Assembly (NCBI GenBank): GCA_003260075.1
Contig: QLIY01000139.1
Coordinates: forward strand, 72,001 to 136,000
Reading direction: 5' to 3'
From: Phallusia mammillata
Taxonomy: Eukaryota; Chordata; Ascidiacea; Phlebobranchia; Ascidiidae
DNA: 64,000 nt
Shown here: positions 33,935 to 45,500 of the stretch, one piece after another
Numbering within the stretch: position 1 is the first letter of the stretch
How the letters are laid out: each line of letters begins with the position of its first letter
Made by a program: the position numbers and the translations under genes
Notes under the pieces: model-generated
Database searches by the model: none
Told to the model about the DNA's origin: nothing
The model's input: only the letters and a program-made list of their open reading frames with translations

Positions 33935-34915
33935 GTCAGGCATGTCCACTTTAAAGAAGAATTAGCACACAATTGCTGCCATTGTATGCGTCAGGACTAA
34001 AGATCTGTGCACAAATAGTCCTAGAAATATTGCGAATGATTTGAACTAAACATTGCTACAAGAGAGGTAAGAATTGTTTTACGGCAGTGGCGCAACCGCA
34101 AAATTCTGTTAAATCCTTCGTGTGGCGCAACACTGCAATTCAATCCAATGCAACAACCGATTGTGCGAGAGAGCTGTAAAAGGAAAAAGGCCATAGGAGA
34201 GAAAGAAAATAGAAGGTCGAAACGTCATAAAACTCCCTACGTAGTTTGCTAGACAGCCAGACAGTGTTCTGTTGGTTGCTTGTTGTACGTGATATTGCGA
34301 AAAGTTCTCCTTGTTTTTGTAATTAGAACGAGAAAAAAAAACACATCTTACTTGTTTAGTTGCTAGGAAAAGCTGTTGCTAGGCAGTTATTTCGTCGTCA
34401 TGGCAGATCAGGACAATGCAAGTGTGGAGCATATGTTTACTTTCCGGCGCACCCACATCACAAAAGCGCTGGTAACCGGTCACATAAAGTTGTGCAGCTA
34501 ATCAACGCAGATTTTTGCATTGATTTGGTTAGTCTGAATTCAAACATGATATTTTGGCCACGTAAAATTTTAGTTTTCAACCAAATTTATACAATATTAT
34601 TCTTTTTTACGAGAAATTATAACTTTTTTAAGATTGTGGGTTTATTTCAAATGCAATGTGGTTCTGAATTTTTAATTACTATACAGTTATAGTGCAGTCA
34701 ATGAGAATAAAATTACCGATTTTGACCAGTTACAGTTGTTGTCAAGGTAATTTTTGCAAGTTATTCCGTGTGCACTGAAGCATAGCTTTGTTTTTGTCTA
34801 CGTTGGTATTGCGAAATAATGACGTCAGGGTCCCGTGGCAAATTTTGCTATGCGCATGCGCAGAACGGCCCGTCTTGTTTGCGTCGCTCCTTCATTTTCC
34901 TCTTTCGACTGGGAA

Positions 34916-37900
34916 ATGGCGTCGGAGAAGGATAACCAGTGGACGTTTTCCAAGGAACAATTAGAGAAATCTCCCAGTCGAAAGCATGGAATTGATGCGG
35001 AAAAAGAGTTGAGCTATCGGCAGCAAGCAGCCAATCTTATTCAGGATATGGGACAACGGCTAGCTGTGTATCCTTAAATAAATTTTTGAAAAGCTGATTT
35101 CGATCGATACAATTGATAATTTTTGAGTCAATGGGAATTTTTTACAACCTAATTTGCTAACGTTTATGTTGTTAACCAATGATTGTGGCATTTTTCAAGC
35201 TATGTAACGGTTTTGTTGGTAAAATTTTAGAGAATGTAAAAATTTTGAGAATTTTTTTGTTTTCCTTCACCATCTTTTGTTTCAAAACCAGTAATCAACT
35301 CACAATCAACACAGCTATTGTGTATATGCATCGATTTTATATGTACCATTCCTTTACAAATTTCTCTCGATATGTAAGTTATTTTCAATTTTATGTTACA
35401 ATAAACCTTTTTTACAGTATTATATGATGCTAGCCAACAGTCCAGTTTGTCACCTAATTGCTGATTTTGATTTAAACAAATTTGGAAAAGATAATCTCTT
35501 ACATGATTTGATTTTAATAAAAATATTCTGTTAGGCCATAGCACCAACTGCCTTATTTCTTGCTGCAAAAGTAGAGGAGCAGCCTAAAAAGTTGGAACAT
35601 GTTCTCAAGGTAATACATTTTCAGATTTGATTTAATTTATATGTATTCTATGCCTACTACGTACAACTAATAGTCATTTTTTGCTGCCATGTTCTGCTTT
35701 TAGGAAATCTTGTATTCTGCGGTTAATGTTTTGAAGTTTTTATTACAGATATGTCACACTTGTCTTCACCCTGAAAAGCCACATATTGACACACACAGCG
35801 ATAGTTACCTAAAACAAGTTCAGGAATTGGTACAAAATGAACTTATTTTACTGCAAACCCTAGGTAGGCTTACTACAGTAAGAAATATAAAGACCATGAT
35901 TTAACAAGCTAACTCCGTTTTTTTTTAGGTTTTGATATATCCGTAGACCATCCACACACACATGTTGTTAAGTGCACACAGTTGGTTAAAGGTAGGTCTT
36001 GACCAAATTGCGGACAGACATGAAACTTTTAACTACCATGTGCTCTGGTTTTTAGCAAGTCGAGATCTCTCACAAATGGCGTACTTCATGGCAACTAATA
36101 GGTGGGTTGCAGTTGCGAAAGATTTATGTAAAACAGTGTTTTCAATATTTACCGATCTGAAAAATTGTTTTAATGTGAAATGCATAATTTGCTTCGTAGT
36201 TTTAATTTGTGAAATTGTTAGATCATAGAAATTATAAATTTGTTTTATGACAGCATTGATTTGTGCCATGTATATAAAATATCCCATCAATATTTTGGTT
36301 TTGTTCACCACATTTACAATAGCAAATTCCCCCCCCCCCCCCCCCCCCTATGTGACTAATAATGACATGTATGTTTTGGTTCTAGCCTTCACCTGACAAC
36401 CTTTTGTTTGTTATATAAACCAGCTGTTGTGGCTGCAATGTGCATCCACTTGTCCTGCAAATGGTCTAACTATGAGGTAAGAAGCTTTAAATACAGCATA
36501 TACATTTTGTTAGAAGCATTAATCGTCATTTCTTATGTTAGCAGCTTTGAATTTCATAATAGACTATACTCTGTTTTAATGGTAAAAATGGTTTTAAATA
36601 GCTTGAATAATCAATGTTGTATATACAATAAAAACCCCCCCCCCACAGCATATACATTTTGTTAGAAGCATTAATCGTCATTTCTTATGTTACCAGCTTT
36701 GAATTTCATAATAGTATACTCTGTTTTTTCAAATACTATACTCTGTTTTAATGGTAAAAATGGTTTCAAATAGCTTGAATAATCAATGTTGTATATACAA
36801 TAAAACAAAAATTTTCTATTTAGATTCCACTTTCATCTGACAGAAAAGCATACTGGGCATACATGGATCCGTCAATCACAGAACCTATGCTTGATACCAT
36901 TGTGAAGGAGTTCCTAAAAATTCTCAATCGATGCCCAACACGGCTAAGGAAGCTTAAAAATTATCGGGTAATCACGATTTCTATTGTGATTTAATTGGCA
37001 GACTTGTGAACAGAAATCAGGTAAAGCTATAATTTCGAAGCCAAAATTATAAAGTTTCAGTTAACATGTAGGATTATGTGTAGTTAAGTTGTTGTAATGC
37101 AGGCTGGTAATATTTTCGTGTGCCAAGGCCTGCCCTAGTGTCTTCAGCATAACACGTTTTTGTTCTATTTGCTCCCCTTATGCAGGAACGTCTCAAGCCA
37201 GTTTTGATTTTGCGTTGTTACTACAATCAATGGACAGTTACTCAGTCGGGGTTAAAGGGCATGCATACCTATAAAGTTGCACCCATGCCAAAGTTTAACC
37301 AAGTTTGCGGCTAGGAATGGCCTGTGACGCCCTAACGAACTGTGCTTAAAGTGACTTATAAGCCATGCAGTGAGCACATCGCTTGCGTAAATGCAGCCAG
37401 TTCTAGTCTCAGAAAGGGTGTACACTGCCAGAGCAGCCGTAAAACAGGTTTTCAATGATTTGGTATGGGCAACTGGTGTAATATGGTTTCGTCATACTTT
37501 CGTTAATCACCCAGACAACTCAATGTAAAACTACTACCGTGCTTTGTAAGGTAAGAGCTAAACCCACATCATTTAATCCTTAAATGTTTGTGTAGCCATG
37601 TTTGTTGTGTGGTAAAATGTGGATAGTCATTTTCCCATTGTTTCAAAAAAATTACCTTCATTGAAATCTTTCAACAAAAATGGCGGTTTTGGGCCAAACT
37701 GATGTTTGTCTTGATTTAATTATGTTTTAATGACCCTTATGGAAAGCCTAATAATAACACAAGTTAGGAGGAGACACTTGTTTGAAATCCAATGTGGGCT
37801 CATATGGGGCGTTGAAATGTCGATTACTTACGATAAAAACTACTGGAAGAGCATTACTTGTTTATTTATTGCCAACCCTATATATATAGTCCAAAAACCT

Positions 37901-40900
37901 GTTCTTGTGGTTTGCTGATTATCCTCCCTAATTGCATTTCTGTTGCGAGACAGACCCTGGGGCAGCTCAGAAGAAGTTATGAAAGAAAATACAGCATTAC
38001 TGTTGCTAAGAACTATCCGTTTTCTACATTTGTGACTGCAAGCCGTTCCAGTGATTGGTTTAACTAGCTGTGTTGAAAAGTGCTAATAGGAAATGTGGAA
38101 TGAGATAAATTGTTACCACCATTGTTTGTCCCACATTTTTCACCTAATACTTACCCTTTTTGTGAAATTTGTAAAATGTTTGTTTGTTTTTTCAGCCTGC
38201 ACCTTCAGGTAGTGAGAAAGATGAAATAAAAGAATCGGACACTAGAAGCAATCCACCTCGTGAAACTGGTAATTCAGTTATTTCATATAAACCAAGTGAC
38301 AGTCGAAAGCATTTAAACAAGCTTGACTCTTCACATTATCATTGATGAGTTATTGGTGTTGATGCTGACATTATTGTGCAAGATTCCAAGGTGGCAGATA
38401 CAAAATGTCTGTTGTCCATTTCACCCCTGCAACACCATAAATGACTCACCTACTTTTTTTGTACATGAAAGATGACTGATGGTTTGTAATTTTATTTCAG
38501 CACAACCTCAAAACCAACAGGAGTCAAGTCAGATCTCTGCTGCTTCAAAGTAAGTGTTTTAATCTTGTTACAAAAATGCCCATAAAACAGGACTATAAAA
38601 CTTTAAGTTGCAAGAGATGTTAAATTTTTCTGGACCATGTTTTTACCTCGTTAAAAAGTTCAACAAGATATAATAAGATGTACTACAGTATAACATTTGC
38701 GTCTTGATTCAGAGAGAAGAAGCCGACTATGTCACTGGAGGAGTACAAAAGGACACACAAAGGCCAGCCCTCGAAACAACCACCACAGTCTTCCCATCCA
38801 ACACAAACTAAACCTGTTCAATCTAATCCTGGTGAGCACAATGATAAATTTTTTTAGGCTTTTAGAAGCAGAACATGCATGTCTATGATAATAGTCAAAC
38901 ATAAAATGAATGTTTTCGTTTTTTCAGTCCAATCAAAGCAGCAAGCTGATGGAAGAGTCCCTCATCACCGTGATAACAATAAGCCATCTGCACATCATCT
39001 ACCTCACCCTAATTCACAGTCTCGTCCTCATCAAGTAAAGCAGGAGCAAAGAAATGATTTAAACCGCCAACAGCAACAGCGGCCTAATCCACCAATGTCA
39101 TCTCAAAGCCACCAATCGGTTGAAGGTCATAAGCAGCAAGTTTTCAAAGATCCTGCATTGCAGAGAAATATGATGGCACCTGGACAAAGGGATGCCACTA
39201 AGATGAAGATTCCAGGAGTTAAACCTGATGCTGTGAAACCAACAGGAACAGGAAATGAACAGAATGATCCAGCTGAAATTCTAGCAGTGAGCAAAGATCT
39301 TGAGGGTCGAATTCGCAGTGAGAAGATTATGCAGAATCGGCAAATGCATGCAGAGCAAAGCCATCATCATCGATCGGCAACACAACCCACCCTAGGTGGA
39401 AGTCAAAATGTTACAAAGCCTGATGGCTCACGAAGGCACCATAGTGAAAAGGCTGCCCATCATGAAGGTGGTAACCAAGTGCGACCAACCAAGGATTTCA
39501 AGGTCTATGACCGAAAAACAGTAATAGAAATGTATAAGAAACATCCTGATAAACTAAAAAGTTACTTAAAACACAAAGCACAAGCTATGGCTCTTACCGA
39601 TGAAGAGAAGCAAATGTATGCCAAGATGCAGCATTATGAAGAGGAACGTAGAAAGCGTAAGGCATTGGAAAAGCAACAAAAAGCCAAAACCCATGTTGAG
39701 AATGCCACAGCTCCTATAGCATCACCTAGTGGCGGCCTTACATTGCGCATTAAGCTACCTCCAAATCCTGCACAACCTGCTGGTGAACCTGGATTAAATA
39801 CCTCTGTTGCAAAAATTATTGGATCCAGTTCTGGTTCGGGTTCTGAAGCTTCACCTGCCAGGCCTCGTAAACGCGGACATGGAAATGAACCTGCTGAACA
39901 TTCTGCTCCGAAACAGTCACGCAAGTAGGTGTCTGTTTTTTCATCACAATTTTTTTAACTTGTGTATGTAGATTACATGATGCAGAAAAATACATCTATG
40001 TACAACAAGTTCTTTGGTAGTTATATTTATGATTAAATTACTCTTAAAGTCTGTGTATAGTGTTGCTAATGATATGGTATGTTTTTAGGACTTTAATCTA
40101 TTCAGCGTGGGATAAAAAATAGCACCCGGACCAATCACTAAACACATGTAACTTTCATTTTTTAGACTTGAGGACCATCAAAAACATCATAGATCAAGTG
40201 GCAATGGATCTAGTAGCGGTGGTAGCTCCCATAAACACAAACGACACCATCAGCATCATAGTAAACATCATTCCAGGTCAGTTGCCAGTTCAAGTAAATC
40301 ACAGTCTTGTAAAAAGCTAACTTGTGAGTTTTGGATTTTTAATAGGTCATCGAAAAATGCTGAACATATTGATGAAGCTGTGTTCCAGAAATCACTGTCT
40401 GCCGCTATTTCCAAGGTAGGAATTTCTCTTAGTTTCAAACGGTGTTACTGGATACCTATTTTATTATCTTATTTGATTAGAATCAAGTTATTACAAAAAG
40501 ACAATATGCTATCCTTTGGCATATATCTTCTGTGGCCAATAGAAAAACCTTTGTTAGTATTCTTTATTTATTGTTTAAACACATGGCAGCAAAAGAGTAG
40601 AAATAACATCAAACAAAAATATATCGGACTTGTTTTGATTGTAAATCATCTTTCCTTGCAATCGTTAATCATCTTTCACCTTTTGCCAAGGTGCAGAAAT
40701 CGGGCATTCCTACTGTAACTTTAAAGAAGGCATCAAACGGTGGCGAAGGTACCTACGTTGCGTCCAGTGGTCACAACAAACCCGAGTTTGACCCAAACGC
40801 ACCAGTACCATCCACTGTGCCTGATGAAATTTTTGAAGACGACCACGACAGTGGAGCCTTCATGGGCGGCAACTCTCAAATGGGTTCCATAGTGTCTAGG

Positions 40901-41140
40901 GACTCTACTCCAGAACCTGGTGAGATTAAAGGCGACACCCCACCTTCACAGTACTGGAAAAAATCGGACAATCATAAGCATGGGCTGGTTGCAAGTGGTC
41001 GCGCACCTAGTCTGTTCTCGCCTCAAAGCGACAACGACTTGAAGTTGCAGCGCTCCTCTTCGGGCTTCGGTTACCATAGTAACAACGAAAACGAGTTTTC
41101 GTCCCCGCCACCGCCTCTGCTCCGAAAACCGGTACAGTAG
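34916..41140 (+). CDS. CCNT1: Cyclin T (P-TEFb regulatory subunit)
   Basis: Cyclin partner of CDK9 that releases paused RNA polymerase II. Fifteen exons: 34916-35067, 35292-35373, 35535-35609, 35749-35863, 35929-35991, 36056-36101, 36386-36476, 36824-36967, 38196-38268, 38501-38549, 38713-38831, 38928-39924, 40166-40276, 40346-40415, 40691-41140, totalling 2637 bp (878 residues). The two cyclin folds occupy about residues 1-255, with [66 protein letters not shown] and [13 protein letters not shown]. The tail holds [10 protein letters not shown] (the conserved SLKEYR-like block), a lysine/glutamate helix and a His-rich stretch in exon 13. Length lies between vertebrate CCNT1 and CCNT2; assignment to one of them is not possible. 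Exon 12 can also end in its own stop at 39926-39928 if intron 12 is retained. Confidence 0.95.
36329..36348. repeat. 20-base C run in cyclin T intron 6
   Basis: Pure C run 36 bases before the exon 7 acceptor. No duplicated flank was seen, unlike the other runs. Confidence 0.7.
36494..36810. repeat. Duplication across a C run in cyclin T intron 7
   Basis: About 140 bases beginning ACAGCATATACATTTTGTTA occur at about 36493-36634 and again from 36645, split by ten C (36635-36644). The second copy has an extra short repeat (ACTATACTCTGTTTT twice). Confidence 0.85.
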
Positions 41141-42503
41141 GTAAGGTCCTCTTTCTCTTTGTAAGTGATTTTTGTTCTGTGTGTATTCGGAAACCTGGCG
41201 TGTGCGCACTGCCTCATATATATATTCGCAATTTGTTTATTCCACCGTGGATTTTGGGTGGCCAAGTAATGTTCGAGCTCTGTATATTTATTCATGTGTG
41301 TCTCAATTCGCCGTGTTTTGCTACATTAGCAGTGGTATTTGTTAAACTGCGCAAAACTCCGAAAAAAAAAATACATAACCTTCTTTTCCCGCATTAGTAG
41401 TCTTGCTGTGTACATGTGTAATTTATCACCTAAATACCGTAATGATTGAACATACGTTTTTTTTCAATTGCTTTGAAACCTACGACTAAGTTGTCTTTGT
41501 AAAAATGTGTTGCATCTTGTCGTGTTCTTGTAAAAACCATCTTTTTGGTGGCTAACCTCTTTTGTTCGTTTCCATTGCTTTGCGATGTGATAATTTTCGT
41601 TCGCTGTTATTATTAGTTTCAGTGAAGGCACGCTTTTGTGCACTAAGGTAAGTACGTTTCCTCTGTTTTTTCTCCATTTTGGTCATGTTCATAGGCAATT
41701 TGATGACTAGTGCGACAATAAAAACACCTAAAAAGATCTCTGTTGTGTTTTTTTTTTCCAGTGTAAATTATTCCTTGAAAACTAAAATAGCAATCTTTGG
41801 CGGTGGAGTTCTAGTGCGAGCCGCAAAATAAGTAGTTGGGAGCAACATGCGAACCTGAGAGCCGCGTTTGAGAATTACTGGTTTGGAGAGATTCCTCGCC
41901 TTATTGCAGTGTTTTTGCGTTTTTGAAAGCCACGTCAAATCTTGTTTACAGTATACATATGACAAGCGAAGAGAAAGGAATATACAAGTAAGAACTGAAC
42001 ACATTTGCAACAAATGCCATTAGCAGCAATTAAGAAGTTGTTGAACTTCATGTCACACAGTATTTGAAGTGAGGTATGAAGTAATGTAGATGGGATACCG
42101 CGAGTTAGCCACTAACTTGGATTGATAACTAAAAAACTAAGGCAAACAAAAAAGAAAATTTCGCAAAACAAAATGAAACACAGTCAAGAAACAAGAAAGC
42201 GCCACAAAAACGAAAACAAATGGCACGCAGGTATATAAACAGCATAACATGGTATACCACAAGGCTTCTAAATACAAATTTAAAACATTACAATTCTCCA
42301 CTGACACTTGCAAAAACGATCAACAAGTGTCGTTTAGTTGGTCAATCAAAGTACATTCAACTTTAATTTCCATCTAGATTCATTCTTTGTTGCTCCTAGA
42401 AGCAATTTCTCAAACCAACAGGCAACATCTCGTACTATTCTTATTGCATAATGCAGATCCGTTTAAATAGTCGCTCCTGCGAAATTTTCAGGGCTACTCG
42501 GTT
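41141..42503. other. Convergent 3' region of cyclin T and the IAP gene
   Basis: Cyclin T 3' UTR with AATAAA at 41717-41722. Near 41820-41890 the sequence GTTTGAGAATTACTG resembles one eroded hAT end. No coding sequence is recognised. Confidence 0.5.
41717..41722 (+). promoter_or_regulatory. Poly(A) signal of cyclin T
   Basis: AATAAA about 577 bases after the stop, followed by GT/T-rich sequence (TCTGTTGTGTTTTTTTTT). Confidence 0.55.
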
Positions 42504-45500
42504 CTAATAGTTGCGTGAAAAAGTACGAATTCCCTTCTCGATTCGCACCCGGCATACCGGACAAAATCTAAGGGCTCTCGTGCATTCCATGCAACAGCAT
42601 ATATGATTACATGGTATAAAAACCATGTCAGCTCTGCGGTCTAAACAAACCTAAAAATGTATAAAAAAGATTAATATTCAGGGTTCTAATGTCTCCATTA
42701 ATACAACGTTGACCTTCGCTTAAATACTTAGGCCAAGTCGGACCAGTGCATTTTCTCAATATACGACCATCGTCTTAAGCATTTAAGCCAGCACAACTAG
42801 AAAATCTCCTCAAAAACCACAAAAGTAAGTGAGGCATAAACGGATGTTGTACTCTAAAAGGTTGGTCTTTCGAACATTCAAACCTTGGCTACAGAAAACT
42901 AGTCTGTGGTGGGATTTGAACCCACGAGAGCAGACTGCCCGTTTTTTGTCGCTTTAACAGCTGATTTGCACAGAGGTGAAGCTAGGTTAGATTCTGGTAC
43001 GTTTGCGTGTAGTTTGATAAGGATACCTCATGGAAGAGGTTCTAACCCGGACAAAAATGATCTCCAAGGTAAACTGGATGAGACTTGTGGCTAAATATCA
43101 GAAGTCATGCACGTCCACCAGTAACGTGCGTCTATTAAAGTGGCATTAAAATGGTTTCAAATTAGTTAGGAAAAGCTACGAAATAATAGTAACAAAGACA
43201 CGGGTTCACTAGACTAGGGTTTCAGTGACACCCACCAACACACAACAGCAAAACCTAACTTTAACACACAAGGCTGCCCAAATAACTACCTATAGTGTTA
43301 GGAAAGCCATCTTCCATTGTGAGCAACTTTTTCACATCGTAATGCACATAATTATATAATTATAATTATAATTATAATAATTATATGTATATTTAGGTGA
43401 TCAGTGGGCCACGGTTTTTTTTGAGTTATTTCAATGGGCCGTAACCTTTATTAAGTTGGGAACTACTGTACTTGTGTCCAATTTGGGTTTGGAAACTCAA
43501 CAACTTGCAAGTTGATGTTTCATTCGCTCAGTAACCCATGCTTGTGCAAAAATCGTCAAAGAGCTTTTGATACAAAGGCCTTTTTTACATGATACTCCCT
43601 TTAGTTTCCGAAAACTGGTTGCAAAACAAATTGAAAAATGTTTTTCTCATGCAGTTTATTTCAATAGGCAATTTCCTTTATATCCGCGGGAGCTATTGTT
43701 GCAAGAATATGATCTGTTTGGGAGTTTCCTACAATAACGCTGCATTTCGTTGCAAAACTGCGGACATTGCACTAATATTGCGTAACGTACGTGCCAGGAA
43801 GTCCCAATATAAAATGCCATTTATCGTAACTCTAAGGTGACTGAAAAATTACAACAGCAGTAGCAATTCTATGTTTTACATCATGTACAATCAGATTGAC
43901 ACAAAGTAAATATGCTCTATAAGTCCCGATTGGTAGGCTTTACAAAGGTGTAATTTATAACCTGAAAGTGCTAGGCCCAAGGGGGAAACAACAACTGATT
44001 TTTGGCTTATTGTAAGGATCTTTGGATCTGAAAAAAATCATTTCCCATAAAAATTTTGAGCCTATGTAGAGTTAAAGTTTTATTGAAAACTGCTCCAATG
44101 ACGTAATTGATGATATTTTTCGAAACGTGACATGAATTTGTGAAATAGTTGCACGATGTAAATACATGGGTTTTAAAACATGCTGTAATGTTAGGGACGA
44201 TGAAGCTCACCGAAGCAAATAGTTTGTTGGTAAGTCCGTTACCCTTTCATGACATACAAAAACAAAAAGTGTTTACCTCTTATTCTAACCACATGTAATA
44301 AGTGTGCGGACGAATATGCTATCCCAAAACGACATGAACGCCCAAACCTAAATAGGTGGAGGACCACCGGTTTTAAGATCTAGTTATCTAAAACGAAAGC
44401 ACATTTTTTCATCTTAAATACATATTTCAGCCAGTGACAAGACAGTTAATTCCATTAGAAGTTGTTGTCATAGGGTAATTTTTGCTCATGATTTTCGCAA
44501 CGTGACATGACTTTCCCGAAATAGTTGCACGATGTAAACACATGGGTTTCAACACATTATGTAATGTCAATGGCATTCAACTCCCAAAAGAAAAACACCA
44601 GTATTGTCTCCGACAAGCCCGAATAGGCATATCCAAACAATCTGAATCATTCCAAGTTTGGAGAACGGTTATGTGAAGGTGGTCAGAAATTTACCCCACT
44701 CTAAAACAAATTTCCTGTCTCTGACGGAACTGGTTTGTTTTCACCAGCACATTTTGGTATTGCTTATATACTTTCACCTATTTTGAAACGTTAATATATT
44801 CGTCATAATTATTTTTATGTGGTCCCACATGGGCACATCTATATCTACTATTTGTGAAAATTTTATTCAAATCCATCAAGCATTTTACCAACAAATGTCG
44901 GTACCTTGCAAAGTCGTTCTGAAGTGAGCTCTTCTAAACGCTGTTGCAAACGCGTAGCTTCATCCACATGCTCGTCCTCTTCCATGTCCAAGTTCTGGTT
45001 TTCCTTTCATAAAAAAAACATACCTTGGTTATAATCATAGCACGCCAGGCCCATTTAAGGCATTATACCGAGCCAAGTCAGTCTTCAAAGCATTTCCAGC
45101 ATATGACAGGGTATATCTTTAGATACAAGAAAAATCTAGCCTGTGGCGGGATTCGAACCCACGACAGGAGTCTTTCCGGGACTCGCTCTAAGACCTGAGC
45201 TGCGCAGGCTCAGTGGTGAACCTGACAAAAGTCGAATCACAAGCACCATTGCCTGCCTTGAACGCTACCCATGTCAGCTTCTAATTGGGGAGTCGCTATT
45301 TTGACCATTGATCAGGTAAGATGATTACATAAATCATATCTTTGTTATGATACGATATATATATATACCTCAACAGGTATGAAAGCATTTATTTACAGGT
45401 TAAAATCTGTTTCCTTCCTTAAATAAGACAAATATATTTTGCCATAATAGCAGCGTTATGATGCCAGCAAAGGAGGTGGAAATCTCTACGGGAATAGGGA

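Larger units (their letters stand above)
32334..34915. other. Intergenic region between lifeguard and cyclin T
   Basis: Starts with the lifeguard 3' UTR (poly(A) signal at 32691) and holds two clean hAT MITEs (32875 and 33596). A 33-codon frame from ATG 34400 (starting MADQDNASVEHMF) ends at a GTAACC, but no following exon was recognised, so it is not called. Confidence 0.5.

Noticed and set aside
34400..34501. Possible first exon starting MADQDNASVEHMF
   Set aside because: A good start context and a GTAACC donor-like site are present, but no partner exon could be found before cyclin T.
45138..45210. Possible functional tRNA (GGA anticodon)
   Set aside because: It folds well, but position 33 is C, the acceptor stem has a mismatch, tRNA-Ser should have a long variable arm, and the tail recurs in other SINE copies.
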